From assembly GCF_000276665.1 (NCBI RefSeq), contig NW_004955429.1, positions 3,381,441 through 3,445,440 of the forward strand: a stretch of 64,000 nt of DNA. The letters are read 5' to 3'. Made by a program: the position numbers and the translations under genes. Shown here one piece after another: positions 11,335 to 24,139 of this stretch. This stretch comes from Chinchilla lanigera. Its lineage: Eukaryota > Chordata > Mammalia > Rodentia > Chinchillidae. How positions within the stretch are numbered: position 1 is the first letter of the stretch; the number at the start of each line of letters is the position of its first letter. Below the pieces are notes generated by a model. The model made no database searches. It was not told the DNA's origin and saw nothing but the letters and a program-made list of their open reading frames with translations.

Positions 11335-13440
11335 CTGATGATTTTACATTTTATTCTAGTTTTCTTTCAGGTTACTTTATGATGTTTAGTTTTTTATTTG
11401 GAATTTATTTGAGGCATGAATACTTATTTCAAGTAATTAGCCAATCTCCAATATATACACTAATATATCCCTTCTTTACATTTTTATCTTCAAGTAAATT
11501 CTAATAGTAAGGAATTCTAATAAATTCATATATTAGGGTTTCAGGGGTGTTCATTTTGTTTATTGATTTTTTTGCTATAGCCATACAGTTTTCATTATTG
11601 TAGCATGCTATAATAGTTTAATGACTATGCGGATAATTTCCTGACATCCGAAGTCTTACATATCAAAGGACTGATATTTTGCTGCTCCCTAAACATTTGG
11701 AAGCACTGCTAAATAACTGAAGAAACTATTTGGAATTTGAGGACTTTGTGTCTTTTCCCACACTTTGTTACATGTGTGGGTAGTTCCTTTGCTTGCCTTG
11801 GATTCTTGAAAGGGGAAAATATGACCATCTGCAGTATCCTGGCAGAATCGAGGCACACTGCTGGCTCCTTACTAGCTTGGATGGTTCACCTAGCATTTGA
11901 AGGGTTACGGATAACTAACAGTGAAGCCAAATTTTGGTCTTTCTAAACAAAGAAAAGAAACTAAGTTACTCAGCTATGATGCTATGCTATTCAACAATTT
12001 CCTTACTCCTTCTTTTGTTTCCTAATTATTAGGTTTCACTGGGGCAGAACAATTTGTACTTCAAAGCAGAGCAAGGGAACCACTGTATATAACAGAAGAG
12101 TAAAAAATCTAAATTCACCTAAGAATTAAAATGTGAAAATAAAGCATTAAAAGTAGCTCTTCATTTTTGCATGGCAAAATCAGGGAATTTATTTCATCTA
12201 TCCTAATCTGGTTATTAGTGTGCTTCATTATTTTTCCTGGTGATTAACATAATTATGCTTATTTATTTTTATGTGGTATGCGGCAGGCCTCAGTAAGGCA
12301 GCAAGGCAATCCTACACCTTTATTGCTATTGGTATTCCACAGGCAGGGCTGCCAGTGAGTCCTTAATTTCTTGCTCCACTGATTTACAAATGGTAAGTGT
12401 GTAGCTGGGAATCAGCACAGTGGTAGACTAAGGGGTATGGGGAAGCCCCTAATCTCTTAAATGACCATCAGGCAAGTGTCCAGAAAGCATTGTTATCTGA
12501 AACAGCAGAGGGACAATGGAAACAATGATGTTGGAAGATAAGGAGTCACAAAGCTGAGATGAGAGTTTGTGCTTAAATGTTTCATATTGTTGTCGGAGGT
12601 GCAACTTTTATGCTTTGGTTCTGCAATGGTACCACTGCCCAGGAAATACTAGGCGGCTGTTACATACTATTCCATTAAGCATGACCGCACAGAACCGGCC
12701 TGTAGGGTGAGACAGTCATACCAATATTTCAGGCAGAAAGAGATGTTCACAATGCATTGCCTTTATTTTGTCTTTTCTGCATACATAAAATAGTCACATT
12801 TTTGCAGGATTTTGGGCTTTCATATATATTTCCTAATTTTTTTAAAAAAGCCAAACTTTGATGAACCCTTATTCATCAGTGCACAAAGCTTGTAAGTGCA
12901 AAGAGCTCATAAACACAGCTCCTTAAATCCTGAGAACATCACGGGGATCAGGTTGACCCTGTTCCTTACCCTAGAGGACAAGGGTTAAAGAGCTCAGGAA
13001 ACGTCCTGATTGGCTATGCTTTACTTCTCTCATGTGTTAAAGAATGAGACAGTCCTTTCTTCATGTTGATTATCCTGGTACTAATTCTGTGGACGTTAGA
13101 GGACACTTTGGAGAGTGACTTGATAAGCTGATTTTTCCAGTACTCGATGGCCCTTCACGCCTGCTGTTATACTCTAACCTCTGCCCCAACCCCCGTCTTC
13201 AAATCTCTTCTGGGAGCAGCTAAAAAGAGGAGTTTATCATGAACCCAAAGACAGAGTACCACTTCTATCTTGGTCAATTTGAAGGATGAGAAGATGAGAC
13301 AAAATTCAGAATATCAGGCAATGCAAAATATATTTAAAATACTTTGGACTCTGAGAGACATAGATTAATATGTTTCCCTCTAATAGTATCATGGTATAAT
13401 GTTATGCATTTTGTCTTTTTTTTCTTTTATTTATGTATTT
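11335..13440. other. No recognised gene
   Basis: Unique-looking AT-rich sequence with a few GC-richer patches (12860-13200). The longest ORF is 69 codons (11737-11946). No repeat I can name. Confidence 0.45.
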
Positions 13441-13445
13441 TCATA

Positions 13446-13514
13446 GTGCTGGGGTGTTCAACCCAAACCCTTGTACATGCTAGGTAATTGATCTACCACT
13501 AAGCTGTAGCCCTA
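13446..13514 (-). mobile_element. ID-like SINE, old copy
   Basis: Complement of the tRNA-type head: ttgtacatgctaggtaattg, then atctaccactaagctgtagc, where ccactaagct is the decayed complement of box A. Diverged, no tail. Confidence 0.7.
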
Positions 13515-13606
13515 GTACTTGTTTTGAGTGGATTTACATAAATTATACTTCACTAAAGCTACTTCCTTCCCTTCCTCTAGTGCAAGGAGGAGGGGGCCTT
13601 GTCCAA

Positions 13607-13650
13607 GAACCTAGGTCCTTTGCACACTAGGCAAGCGCTCTACCCTGCAT
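13607..13650 (-). mobile_element. ID-like SINE fragment
   Basis: A short block (gtcctttgcacactaggcaa then gcgctctaccctgcat) matches the middle of an ID-type SINE read in reverse. The rest is missing. It lies ~90 bp from the previous copy. Confidence 0.45.
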
Positions 13651-13759
13651 TTTATCTTTGCAAGAAAAAAATGAAGAACTCTATTCTCTCCCTTTGCTCC
13701 AGGACAGAGAGGAAAAATCCTCCTTTTTCCTTTCCGCTTGATCTATAGTTGGGGTTAAA

Positions 13760-13980
13760 GCCCTGACCTGAGTTTGAATCTTAAAAATGGCCTTCAAAGT
13801 GATGGCACTTAGGAAATCACTTACCATCCCTGGACCTCTGTTTTCCTAGTGCTTACAGTGAAGACAGTGTGATAGTGCTTCCCACTGTGGGTGGAAGGCT
13901 GAACTAGACAGTTCAGCCACAGTACAAAACACAGGCAATCTTAGTTGTTACCGTTATTATTACTATTATTATTATTACTT
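13760..13980 (+). mobile_element. MIR SINE with (TTA)n tail
   Basis: MIR-type order on the plus strand: cctgacctgagtttgaatct, gaaatcacttaccatccctg, gacctctgttttcctagtgc, and a tail region ending in tta trinucleotides (13949-13979). Ancient. Confidence 0.6.
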
Positions 13981-14474
13981 AAAGAGGGACTATGGTCTGT
14001 CAAGTGCTACCCATTTTGTTTTCCCCTGGTGATCTTTCTTCCCTGCTGCAGGACCCACAGACTGACAGGGATGTGGATGGAAGACCACGTCTGGGAGGGC
14101 CTGGGGCTCCTTAGTCATCCTGTGCAGCTTGACTGTGTATGAGGTGGTTTCCAGGGCTCTGGAAAGGGTCTCTTGGCCTTGGCCTCTCACACATGACCTG
14201 TATCTCCAGTTGTTGAGTAGAAATTCTCCTTGGCTCTTCAAGCCTACCCTAAATTCACCTTGCACAGATTCGCCTGTCTCAACACATTCTCCCTACCCCC
14301 ACACTGCTCTTCTTCCTCACTTTTCTTTCTCCATTCTTTCACTTTTAGAATTATTTTTTGATTCCCTCCTTTTGCTTAATTAGGGTGGTTAACTTCACAG
14401 AAGCGTTAGGTTCATGTTAGCCCCCACTTGGTGCCTCTATTTTCAGCCTTTTACAAAGTTTATACACGTGGCAG

Positions 14475-14598
14475 TTTTTTTTTATTTATTTTTTATTTTT
14501 TTGTTTTTTTTTGTTTTTTCTCCGGTACTGGGAACCAAACTCATGACTTTGCGCTTGCCAGGCAGGCGCTTTGCCGCTGAGCTAAATCCCCAGCCCCT
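14475..14598 (-). mobile_element. ID-like SINE, young family, minus strand
   Basis: A T-rich run (complement of the A tail, 14475-14519) is followed by ctccggtactgggaacc, ttgcgcttgccaggcaggcg and ttgccgctgagctaaatccc, then cagcccc. This is a nearly complete copy of the window's dominant SINE. The T-run is interspersed with a and g, so this copy is older than those with clean tails. The 66-codon plus ORF here is the SINE read backwards. Confidence 0.93.
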
Positions 14599-14889
14599 GT
14601 TTTTTCTTAAATAAACCACTATTGGTGGAAGTTCTGTTCCCTGCTAGGCTACAGGCCCGTCAAGTGTGAGTCATGTCTGTGTCCTGGATAGCAGAGATCT
14701 CTCTATTTTCCCCCTCATCCATAGGAGTGCTCTTTGGCTAAATCAAGGGACCCGATTAACACAAAAGCTGGCTAAGAAAAAGTATAAATGTTCTGTTAAT
14801 TTTACATGTACATGGTGATCTCCACTACAGAATAAATCTGCCTGGGCAATCTATTGACTTAGTGAGCCTATTTAAAAATAAAATGTAAA

Positions 14890-14937
14890 AAATCGAGGTA
14901 TAGCTCAAGGCAAAGCCCCTGGATTGAATTCCCCAGC

Positions 14938-14967
<30 letters not shown>
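14890..14967 (+). mobile_element. Degraded ID-like SINE with a (CA)n tail
   Basis: aatcgaggtatagctcaagg and ggattgaattccccagcaac correspond to box A and box B regions of an old ID-type copy. Its tail position is now a (CA)14 microsatellite at 14938-14967. Microsatellites often grow from SINE tails. The minus-strand ORFs over this block reflect the repeat. Confidence 0.65.
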
Positions 14968-14969
<2 letters not shown>

Positions 14970-15526
14970 TGACCAAAGCATGTTCTTTTATACTTTTAAA
15001 GAACAGTAAATTTGTGAAGAAGTGAAAGAGCAGGGGGATCTCAGAACAAGAGTAGGAAATTCTGGGGCTGTTACTAAGAGATCGGGGGGTACACAAAAGC
15101 TAGTGGAAGGTAAGGGTTACATGGAATTTGCTTATTCAGGTTCACTGCAGCCCTAATTGCCAGTGTGGTAAGGCTATTTTCCAACCTAGGTATGTGGAAG
15201 ACATTTCTCCCCAAAGCATCTTTAAGCTTTGTTATATGTAGGAAAAGACAGCCCAGATAGCCCTTTCGGAGGTTCCAGTTCCTCAAGTGATTTCACTATG
15301 TAATAATCACTATATCAATGTGGCATGTTTTGAGTGGCACATCTTGAATTTCTTCATCTGGTTTAATGACAATGGCCCTAATACTTAGCACAATTTTTAT
15401 AGTGATTAGTGTACAACAAGTAGTGGTTGACTATTGATCTACTCTGCATGATACATAATTTTTGCTTATCCCATCCCGCCATTCCTAATGACACCTGCCC
15501 TAGAAAATTATCATCTGTTGCCATAC

Positions 15527-15610
15527 TTTTTTTTTTTTGGTGCCAGGAAGAACTCAGGGCCTCACACTTGCTAGGCAGATACTGTACCTCTGAGCTATAT
15601 CCCCGGCCCT
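15527..15610 (-). mobile_element. ID-like SINE, minus strand
   Basis: A T-run (15527-15538) then tggtgccaggaagaactcag, cacacttgctaggcagatac, and ctctgagctatatccccggc. A complete but diverged copy. Possible flanking repeats of catacttt on both sides. Confidence 0.85.
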
Positions 15611-15611
15611 A

Positions 15612-17870
15612 TCACTCATACTTTGAAAGACCCTCTTGTGAGAATATTTGTGTCATCAGACTTATGTGATTTTCAACACTGCCTGCCACTCTGTAATCAT
15701 AGGGAGTTTTCTGAGATTATTTTTTTCCTACTTGTTAGGTAGGATAAAATCTACCTATAGACTTGAAGTATTAAATGAAAAAATTAAAATGCATTGGATG
15801 TGCCTGGCACATAGTGAATTCCTTATGCATGTTGGCTAGATGGAAATGCAAAATGAGGGTAAAAAGCATGAATTTCTTCCTGATTTACAGTGTGTAGAAA
15901 ATTGCTCAAATTTTCCAAATTTATTTAAATATCCTTTAAATTTAAAGGTCTAATTTCATTCCCTCAGGAATCTACTCTCTGTGTGTGAAACTAACAGTTC
16001 ATCCGATAAACCACGCTAATGCCTGGTTTCTTAGGGGCTGAATATGTCACCTCTCTGGCCCTACTTTTCACTTCAACAGAAACCAAACAGTGGTTCTAAA
16101 GACGGGCCATTTAAGCACTCAGAGGGCAGGCTGGGGGTTGAGACCCTGCAGGGATTCCACCCAGTGTCATTTTACCTCTCATGGTTCTGTTTCTGGCTGG
16201 CTCCACTGAGCTTAGGTTCATAAAAGTCTCAGAGCTCAACCTACACAGAAGACTGAAGGAATCGGCAGAGTTCTTGCCTGACCCTGTAAAACTCTGAATG
16301 GATCCATTTGTGGCCAGTTAAACGCAAATCTTGTTTTTTTTTTTTTTTTTTTTTTTGCCTTGCCCTTGTCCTAGTACCATTGTCCTTCTACAAGTAAGGG
16401 CTCTGAATCCTACATTCCCCGGTGTTTCCTGCTGCACAGTGACAGACTTTCCTTGCTGTTGACTCTCTGCACACCTGATTCTGAAGGGTACCCACCTTGG
16501 AATCTGCTTCTTTTATATTTGCCTGCATTGAATTCCCTTCGCCTCCCACCATGTCACCTGAACACCAGGTCCCTCAGGTCTGTTTCCACAGCCTCTTCCC
16601 GGCGCACTGACTTCTCCTGGAGCCTCTCTGTAGTCTTAGCCAATCTAAGAAAATCATGTCTAGACATCAGCACCTTCCATATTGCCTTCACTCATGGCAG
16701 TTCACTGATCTTTCTTAGCTATAATCCCAAGATAAGAGGGAGGACACATATTCCAGTCTTTTCGCTACTGATCAGATCACTCTATGCAGAGTTATTTCTT
16801 CTACATGAGAGTGAGACATAACCAGGAAGATGTTTAGAAGCAAGCAAAACAAAATAAAAAGCACCGCAACAAAACAACTTTACATTGAACCATAAGTTCC
16901 CATAATTGTATTAAAATATCCTTAATGAAATTATAAAAGTTACTGCAGCTTGCAAATCAGAGTTATATCGCATTCATCTTTAGTGCTGTTATGAAATTAT
17001 CTGTAAAGCGCTGAAGAATAGTAACCTAGATTTTCCTTAATATTCAAAACAAACATATAATACCACATTTATAATGAAATATGATGGGTTTAAATAATCA
17101 CAATTTCCAAAAGATTTGGAATGACGGAAGTGTACTTTTAGAACAGTGTCTATGTTATAGTACAGAGTTAATATAGACAATCTGACCCATGTGGGGGTTA
17201 TTTGGAATTCTGAGAGAATTTTCTTACCAACTCACTATGATAAATTCTGATTAAACTCTTCAATAAATTTGCTAACGCTTAATGAGCTTTCTGCAAGAAA
17301 TGTGCTTCATTTTCTAAGCAATTGAGTTATAAGAGAAGTGTTATGTATAATTCGAGCAGGAAACTCCTTTCTTTTCCTGTGTCCTATAACATGACCTAAT
17401 CAATGAAATGGACAATCAGAGAGGAGGTCTCCTTCATGATAGAATAACTGATGCTAGACTTGCCCATCCACTGGAAATAACTGAACACCATATTTTTACA
17501 TTCATACAAAATGAATATATTTTATATATTCATATATTGGTTCATAGGCAGCAGAGAGCGATGATATCTGGGATGAGGGAAATAAGTTATAGGAACACTC
17601 AGTTGTTCCATATTTCTGTCAGGAAATATATCAGAATTGCATCGTTAGATGGGGAACCCAAGCAAGACATTGGTATACATGGAGTGTGGGAATCTAATCT
17701 AACATGACAAACTCATTTTGGTGGTGGCCACCATTGTGCCTTCCTGGTGACCGTGACACACATTCCAAACTCCATAGAACAAAGTCATTCATAAGTCAGC
17801 TGAGCATTCTGTGCCAGGTACTAATCCTGGAGTGTGTCTTAACTAGTGTTGAGCATGTTAACAGCTTCTA
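15612..17870. other. No recognised gene
   Basis: Unique-looking sequence. It includes a T-run at 16333-16356 that could be the remnant tail of a minus-strand insertion, but no polyadenylation signal or element follows. A 122-codon ORF (16453-16821, plus) lies in C/T-rich sequence. It has no domain, and I regard it as chance or as a decayed L2. Confidence 0.4.
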
Positions 17871-17874
17871 AGAA

Positions 17875-18052
17875 AGCCCTGGTACCTTCTGTTTGGTCGC
17901 TTCTGTCTGGCCTTCCTCCTGCCTCGGGGTACGGGGATCCTCCTGTCTTGTCGCCACCGAGGCCTGCTTCTATCATGGCCCTCTACTGTCCACTTCTGGA
18001 TTTCTTTTAAGATGGTTATTGAGAAAAATAAAAGCTTTAATTAAAAAAAAAA
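17875..18052 (+). pseudogene. Possible processed-transcript 3' end
   Basis: A GC-richer block with several CpGs (17890-17980) ends with AATAAA (in gagaaaaataaaagcttt, about 18026), some 15 bases later followed by an A-run of about ten (18043-18052). That is the layout of the 3' UTR of a polyadenylated mRNA copied back into the genome. The source gene is not recognised. I found no convincing target-site duplication, so this may be coincidence. Confidence 0.3.
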
Positions 18053-18419
18053 CCTACTATTTAAACTTTTTTTTTCTATTTTTAAAATATCTGGTTAGTT
18101 ATATTCCTTTTCTTTTATGGAAAATTTTTATGGTTACTATCAGATGCTTCTTTCTTTACATGACATCATGTAAAATTTTTTTTCCAGTTATATTGATTAT
18201 ATTGAAACCTCCACCCCATGTGAAACTAGGGGGTAAGGTGGGGCAAAGCTGTGATAGGGGGTGAAAACAATCAATGTCATGCACATGTGTGAGTCTGCCA
18301 AAATGAAATCCATTCATCTGTATAACCAGTAAGCACTACTAAAATGGGAAACAAAAAGAAATAATCTTGTTTGGTTTTAGATTGAAATCTCCTTACTTTA
18401 AAGAGCTGGAGATGTCAAT

Positions 18420-18645
18420 TTAAGCTCAGGAACTGAAATTCCTAGATTGGAATCTTGGTTATGCCACTTTGTAGCAGTACATCTCTCGGGGCTGGGTGTA
18501 AATTTCTAGTTGGTAAATGAGGGGATGGTATAGCACCTATTTCCAAGGGTTGATGTGAGAATTAAATGAATTAATATTTATACAACACTTAGAACCTAGT
18601 ATGCACATAGAAAGTGCTCAGTAAGTGTTAGCCTTTATTATTTTA
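18420..18645 (+). mobile_element. MIR SINE, near full length
   Basis: Clear MIR order: gaaattcctagattggaatc, tatgccactttgtagcagta, a paler middle, tgatgtgagaattaaatgaa, ttagaacctagtatgcacat, agaaagtgctcagtaagtgt. One of the best preserved ancient SINEs here. Confidence 0.8.
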
Positions 18646-18649
18646 AATA

Positions 18650-20285
18650 GATATATTTGAAAAGCATTAACTCTATGATATTGAGCCTTATTATCCATGA
18701 TCAACTGTGCTTTTTATTCTATTTGACTTTTCTTTTGTAAGACCCTATGGTCCTAAACATTTTTTAGGCTTAAGCTTCTCCTTTTAAGATGATTTTTACT
18801 TTAGATGCAATTAATTACATTTCAATGAAAACACATTTTTCTTTCCCTCCATAAATTAAATACTTTCTATATGTAACAAGATAAGAATATGAGATGACAA
18901 ATGGTATAATTCTGTTATCCTACTTCGATCAATTTTAGAATTCAAATATATTTTTAGGTGAAAAGGATCATTATAATTAATCAATAATCAATGTCCAGTT
19001 TGGGCAGTTGGAGATATTTTCAGCAGTTTTAGAGATTTACGTTTGCTAATGATTTTCTTACTTAGCATATTTTTAAGGAAGAAGAATTTTTGGAAAGAAA
19101 TGTAATGAGGACAGAAGTAAATCTCATTAAAATTGGCTGCATTGGCTACTTTTGTTTCCAATAAACAAGCATAATCAACAGTGAAACATATATGTACTCC
19201 AAGGGAAAGGGTATTAAGAAAGAGTGCATCCAAATATCAAAATCATGCAGAATTTGTAGTCTTGAAAATGTGCTCCAAAACCTAAATGTCATAAACCTTC
19301 AAATGACCTTTGTCTTCCAAACAACCACCAAATGGCCAAATCTGGCTTTTGTTACCATGGAGACACACTTTGATGGAAAGACCTCTGATGAGGTTGAGCA
19401 GCGTGAATGATTAGGGGGCAGTGTTGTGATAAATAAGACTATGTGTCAGGGTAATGCTCTCTGTAAGACATTAAATGTGTGTGTGTGTGTGGTATTGATA
19501 GCATTGTTCAAAGAAATATCTGATATCAGGTTATGTCTGGAAGCAATGACCAAGTCAGAGATGTTTTAATATTCTCCTTGGGGTTCTGAATACAAAAATG
19601 TGGGATGTAAAAATATATCCATCCTTAAGAACAAAAAGTAATTATAAGCATAATTTGATTTCTTATGCTTCTCAACAAATGTTAGGTGTTCCAAAAAATA
19701 CACAAGAAAGTAAATAAACAATTATCATAAAACTGTCTGCCCAAACATGCTATGCAAATGAATTTTTTCTTATTGATAGGGACTGGCCACGTGTTAGAAT
19801 TAATTCCATTTCAATCACAAATATTTGTTCTTATATGGGAGAAAACTTTAGGTTCAATGGAAATACAAAGATAAAGAAGGTCTATACATGTTCTGAATTT
19901 ACAGGCAGTAAATTCTGATATATGCTACAACTTACTGTTAAGAGATTCAAATTAAAGACCATAATGATTAATTGGAAGAAAACATTAATATTTGGACATA
20001 AGGATAAGATTAAGACTCCAAAGAATGGGAAGCCCTCAAGATTAAAAAAATGTAGTAAGATTCATTAGAATAAGCAATTCTTCCTATTGCAATATTATCA
20101 TGTGGAAAATATTATTTTAAAATGAACATATGTAACAAAACAACAAAAACAAAAAAATTGAAGACATTAGTAAGTCTCAGCCTTTAAGGATATTAGCAAT
20201 AATAACAGTATTAAATTTCCCTAAGAACAGTATTAATTAAGTTCCCCTAATGAAATATGACCTGATAGGCATGTAATTATAATCT
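18650..20285. other. No recognised gene
   Basis: AT-rich. The longest ORFs are 72-81 codons on opposite strands at 18988-19410, with no domain. A short GT run lies at 19477-19492. Confidence 0.45.
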
Positions 20286-20289
20286 AGCT

Positions 20290-20960
20290 ATTGACTCACT
20301 TCAAGGGACACACCTGAAAATATGATAAAAAGATAGAAAGGGCAGATAAACTATTGGAAAAGCATTAACAAAAACAAGGTAAGAGAAGTAATAATACTGT
20401 ATAACACACACTTCAATGTAAATTACATTTTATAGAAAAAAATAGATTTCTGTAATATATGGAAAGCTAGTCAAGTATATAACCACAGCAAATACATAAC
20501 TAACCAGGCATCATTAAGGTAAATAAAAATAAGTAGGAAAATGGACACATTTATAATTAGGACTGGAAACATTTGTCTCAAAAAGACAGAATAAAGAAAG
20601 GATAAATTAAGAATATAAAGAATTTGAATAATATAATTAACAAGATTTGGATCTAAATAGAATTTTAAATTAATACATAAATAGAACATTGAAAACCATG
20701 CTGAATTAGGTCACATGGAAAGGTGCAATAAATTCCTAAAAACTTAGATCCTATATTCCAGTTATCACCTAAATGCAATGCTGTTAAAAGCAGAAAAAGA
20801 ATTCTTGGGCACAAGAGGAAGACAAAATTTAAATTATAAATGATTGAGAATGGGTAAAGAAGAGAACATTACATATCAATTCTTAAAATACCACATATAA
20901 AAGCAAAATTTAGTGAAATAGAGCAAATTAAGAATCAATATACCTATCCACTTAACAAAG
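20290..20960 (+). mobile_element. Old L1M-like fragment
   Basis: A-rich plus-strand sequence with blocks (gacacacctgaaaatatgat; gataaactattggaaaagca; atttgaataatataattaac; atagaacattgaaaaccatg) in an order I recall from the 5' half of L1M ORF2. No open frame is left. Moderate-to-low certainty. Confidence 0.4.
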
Positions 20961-21089
20961 TAGAATATTTTAGAGAGTCAAATGAAATAATAGTACTTGA
21001 CACATCTGAGTAAGGCAAAAAGATTGTAGATAATCTCATTCATTGTGGTTTTGGTAGAATGAACCTAAGAGTCTCATTACACAAAATTA

Positions 21090-21925
21090 TGGGAAATTTT
21101 CTGTATTAGTGAGATTTCCCCAGAGGGAAAAAAATCAATAGGATTTGGTTCAGGAAGAGATGGCTCATGGAGTGTGCACATTGATAAGTGCAGAATGTGC
21201 AGAGCTGGTGGGCAAAGAAGAGTTTTAGTTAGTGTCCAAAGACAGCCTGCTGGTAGAATTCTTCCTACTTGGAGATGTCAGTCGTTTTCTCCAACACTGT
21301 CACCTGACTGGTGAATTGCAGTGTGTGATGGGGGCAGCACAGAGGATGAAAAGATTACTCAGAGGTAGGATTTGGTGCAAACACTGAGAGGCCCAGACGG
21401 ACTGTCCTGAGAGCACCCAGCAGGAGTGAGCCTCCAAGGAGCAGAACCAGGAACTCTCTGGTTTTCTTTTGTTTTTATACTCTCTGGATTTTATTGCAAG
21501 GAAATACAAGAGCAGGCTGGGTATCAGGGAGCAAGAAAGCCTGCTGTGTGACGTTCTTTAGGTTAATCTAACCAGTTTATGGGGCAAGGGGAAGAACAAA
21601 GGTCAAACCTCCCTAAGCGGGAGTCCTGCTGTGTTCAGAATTTAGGGTTAAGTTACCAGGTAACTTTTGCCCCACAAATTCCTTAATCTTCAATCATGCA
21701 TTCTAGGGCCAATATGATTTTTTTTTCCTGCATGCCCCTTCATGACTTAATTCATTCCTCTGGCCATGTCCCCCACAGATTGGATGAAGCCCATCCATAT
21801 GATGGTGGGTAATCAAACTTAAGCTATTGATTTACATGTTAATTTCATTAAAAAAGAATACCTTCATGGAAACACCTGAAACAGTATTTTACCTTTTGCC
21901 AGGGTGACACATAAAATAAACCATC
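21090..21925 (-). mobile_element. ERVL-type LTR (MLT2-like), split by another LTR
   Basis: Left part (21095-21310): ttctgtattagtgagatttccccagag-type start (shown in pieces), aatcaataggatttggttca, aaagacagcctgctggtaga, attcttcctacttggagatg. Right part (21779-21925): attggatgaagcccatccat, atgatggtgggtaatcaaac, gggtgacacataaaataaac. Together they make one LTR read in reverse. The two parts are separated by about 460 bases of a different LTR. Family from memory. Confidence 0.65.
21317..21777 (-). mobile_element. ERV-type solo LTR inserted in the ERVL LTR
   Basis: Read on the minus strand, the block opens TGTGGGGGACATGGCC and has a polyadenylation-signal-like gcaataaaatcc (complement near 21487-21500). 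Its end, near ccatcacacactgca, has the CA dinucleotide. TG...CA termini, ~461 bp length and clean interruption of the surrounding LTR support a solo LTR. Flanking tetranucleotides are gaat and gatt (3 of 4 match), so the target duplication is not exact. Class I is a guess from the layout. Confidence 0.55.
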
Positions 21926-21929
21926 TGGT

Positions 21930-24135
21930 GCTCACCCCATATCAACTTGGCATCCATACACACTTCATTAAGCCACGCTTAATTCCCAAATAAAGGCATT
22001 AACAAGGGCTTACTTGCCCCTAAGATGATACCACCGTGTGTAACAGAAAATGCACCCTTACTCTCCCCAGAAAAGAATGCAAAATCCATGAGTGACGTTT
22101 ACTCTTAATATCGCTTGATCTCATTGACAACTTAAATATTACAATGTAAAGTTAAAATATCTCAATATTGTGATATAAATTTGAAAAACCTTGTTCCACA
22201 GGAGAGCAAGAGAAGAAAGAAAATGGGTATTTGCTTAATACACAAATACACACATATACCCTTACCAACCTATTCATAGCAAAATAAGGAAGAAATGCAA
22301 CAATTACAGTGCTCATTTTCAGGATTCATCGTGTGTTTACAGCTAGTATTTATAACTACCTCGTCTACTACCCATTCTATATTCCCTCTGCTGTCAGCAA
22401 GTAACTCAGCTGGGCACAGATTTTTTGAACTGGTGGAATGACTCACACCTTGATTCCTGCAGAATTGGGGCTGTTTGTAGTCCTGCTTGGACTGGGTTGC
22501 ATCAGTAAAAATAATCAATAGGCTTCATATAAAAATGATGCAATATGTGAAGCTCAGAAAATAAAGCCTTAGAGCTTCACACTTCTAAAAGTTGAGATGG
22601 TGAGAGTTGCAGTGCCCATGAAAGCTGACTAGTGAGTGAGTGCCTAGGACGAGAGCCAGACTCATAGCTCTGCCACCAGCGTTGGTGACTCCGCCTCTAG
22701 TGCACACCTCTTACTGTTTCCAGGCAGTCACGGCTGATGGCCTCCTCACACCACTGTACCTGGTGTTGCCCTGGGCTCTACAGTTGCACGTACACCAGGT
22801 CATGCACTTCGGTGGAAGAAGGAAATGCTAGGCCCCTGAGGGCTCTGAAGCCTGACATCCTTGCCCAGGAACTCCACCTTGCCCTGCCCACGCACCTGCA
22901 GCAATTTGGTCTCTGTCACTTGAGATGAACGCCTTGTGAGTGTACTCAGACCCAGAGTGACCTCAAGCTGTGTGAGGGGCCAGGTGAGGTGTGAAACAGG
23001 TAGGTTTGCAAATGGAACTGCCTAACCAGGAAGTTTAGACTGAAGAAATGCAAAATCAGCTCTCAAGTTAATTTATCATAAAAGGATAATTGATGGTGAA
23101 GTGATAAAGCTTAAAACTTCCATATGAACCTCGGTTCCCTCATTTTCAGCTTCTTCCCACCAGAGCCACAACGTGACAGGGTTGTTCTTACTGGGAAGAG
23201 GCAATCATGACAGTGTCAAGTTTGGGGTAGGCAAATGTTTGTGTGGCTTCCTTCAAAGCTGTTACGATGCTCGTTGTTTTGAATTAATTAGAATAATGTG
23301 ACTTTCTTCCAAAAATTAAGTTAAAATGCATATTGGACAAACTATTGATTATATTTTAAAATACATTGTATGCCACTGAGTGGACTAGAACCTACAATCT
23401 CAGGAGAATAACCAGATACTTTGCTATTTGAAGTAACAAGAGGGCAAAATTCTTATGGAAATAGACCACATTGACAACTATATTTTGTTTGATGCTGATT
23501 GTGCCTACTCCTTTTGGTTTTTTTCTTAGTCTTCTTTACATTGTTGTTGGTTGGCAGTGTATTACCTTCAGTTCATATGGTTTCATGTATACTTACAAGA
23601 AAATGATTCCAACTTCAGTGAATGTATATTATAACAGAAATACCAAAGATTTTAAACTATTTCCTTGAATCTTATTTATTGATTTCAACATTGGATGCAG
23701 TTAAGTCAAACAGACTCACTAACCACCTTCTTCAGAGTTGTACAAACTAGCAAAGGATACAATATACACACTTGCATGCCTCTTCGTTTGTTCATTTCCT
23801 CGTTGATACACCTATCAAGTCATTTTGCAAATATTTATTTGGAAAAGTTTTCTGGTATTGGAGAACTACTGATGAATATGACACAGCTCCTGCCCTTGGG
23901 CAGTTTACAGTTTAGGATGGGAAGCAAATTCAGTTCATTATACTCTACAGTGATCTAGTGTTGTGCCCCAAGTGTTAATAAATAGTCAACATAATAGCAA
24001 ATGTGAGATTTCCATTTGAATAATATGCCACCTTAATGTTCTTGAGTAGAAAGGACCTATACAAAGCAAAGTGATCCTGAAAACTCAAAATGCTTTCAAA
24101 AATTGCCAATTAGAATTTCAGCTTTGTTCCTTCCA
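21930..24135. other. No recognised gene
   Basis: Mostly unique. The GC-richer patch 22600-22990 has several ORFs of 63 codons in two frames but no domain or splice structure. 23820-23960 resembles an old L2/MIR-type repeat (atatttatttggaaaagttt; gctcctgcccttgggcagtt) at low confidence. Confidence 0.4.
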
Positions 24136-24139
24136 GTCT

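Noticed and set aside
16333..16356. T-run as the tail of a minus-strand processed pseudogene
   Set aside because: No complement of a polyadenylation signal follows, and no duplicated target was found.
16453..16821. 122-codon plus ORF in C/T-rich sequence
   Set aside because: No recognisable domain, no start context or splice evidence; C/T-rich DNA easily gives Leu/Ser/Pro-rich open frames.
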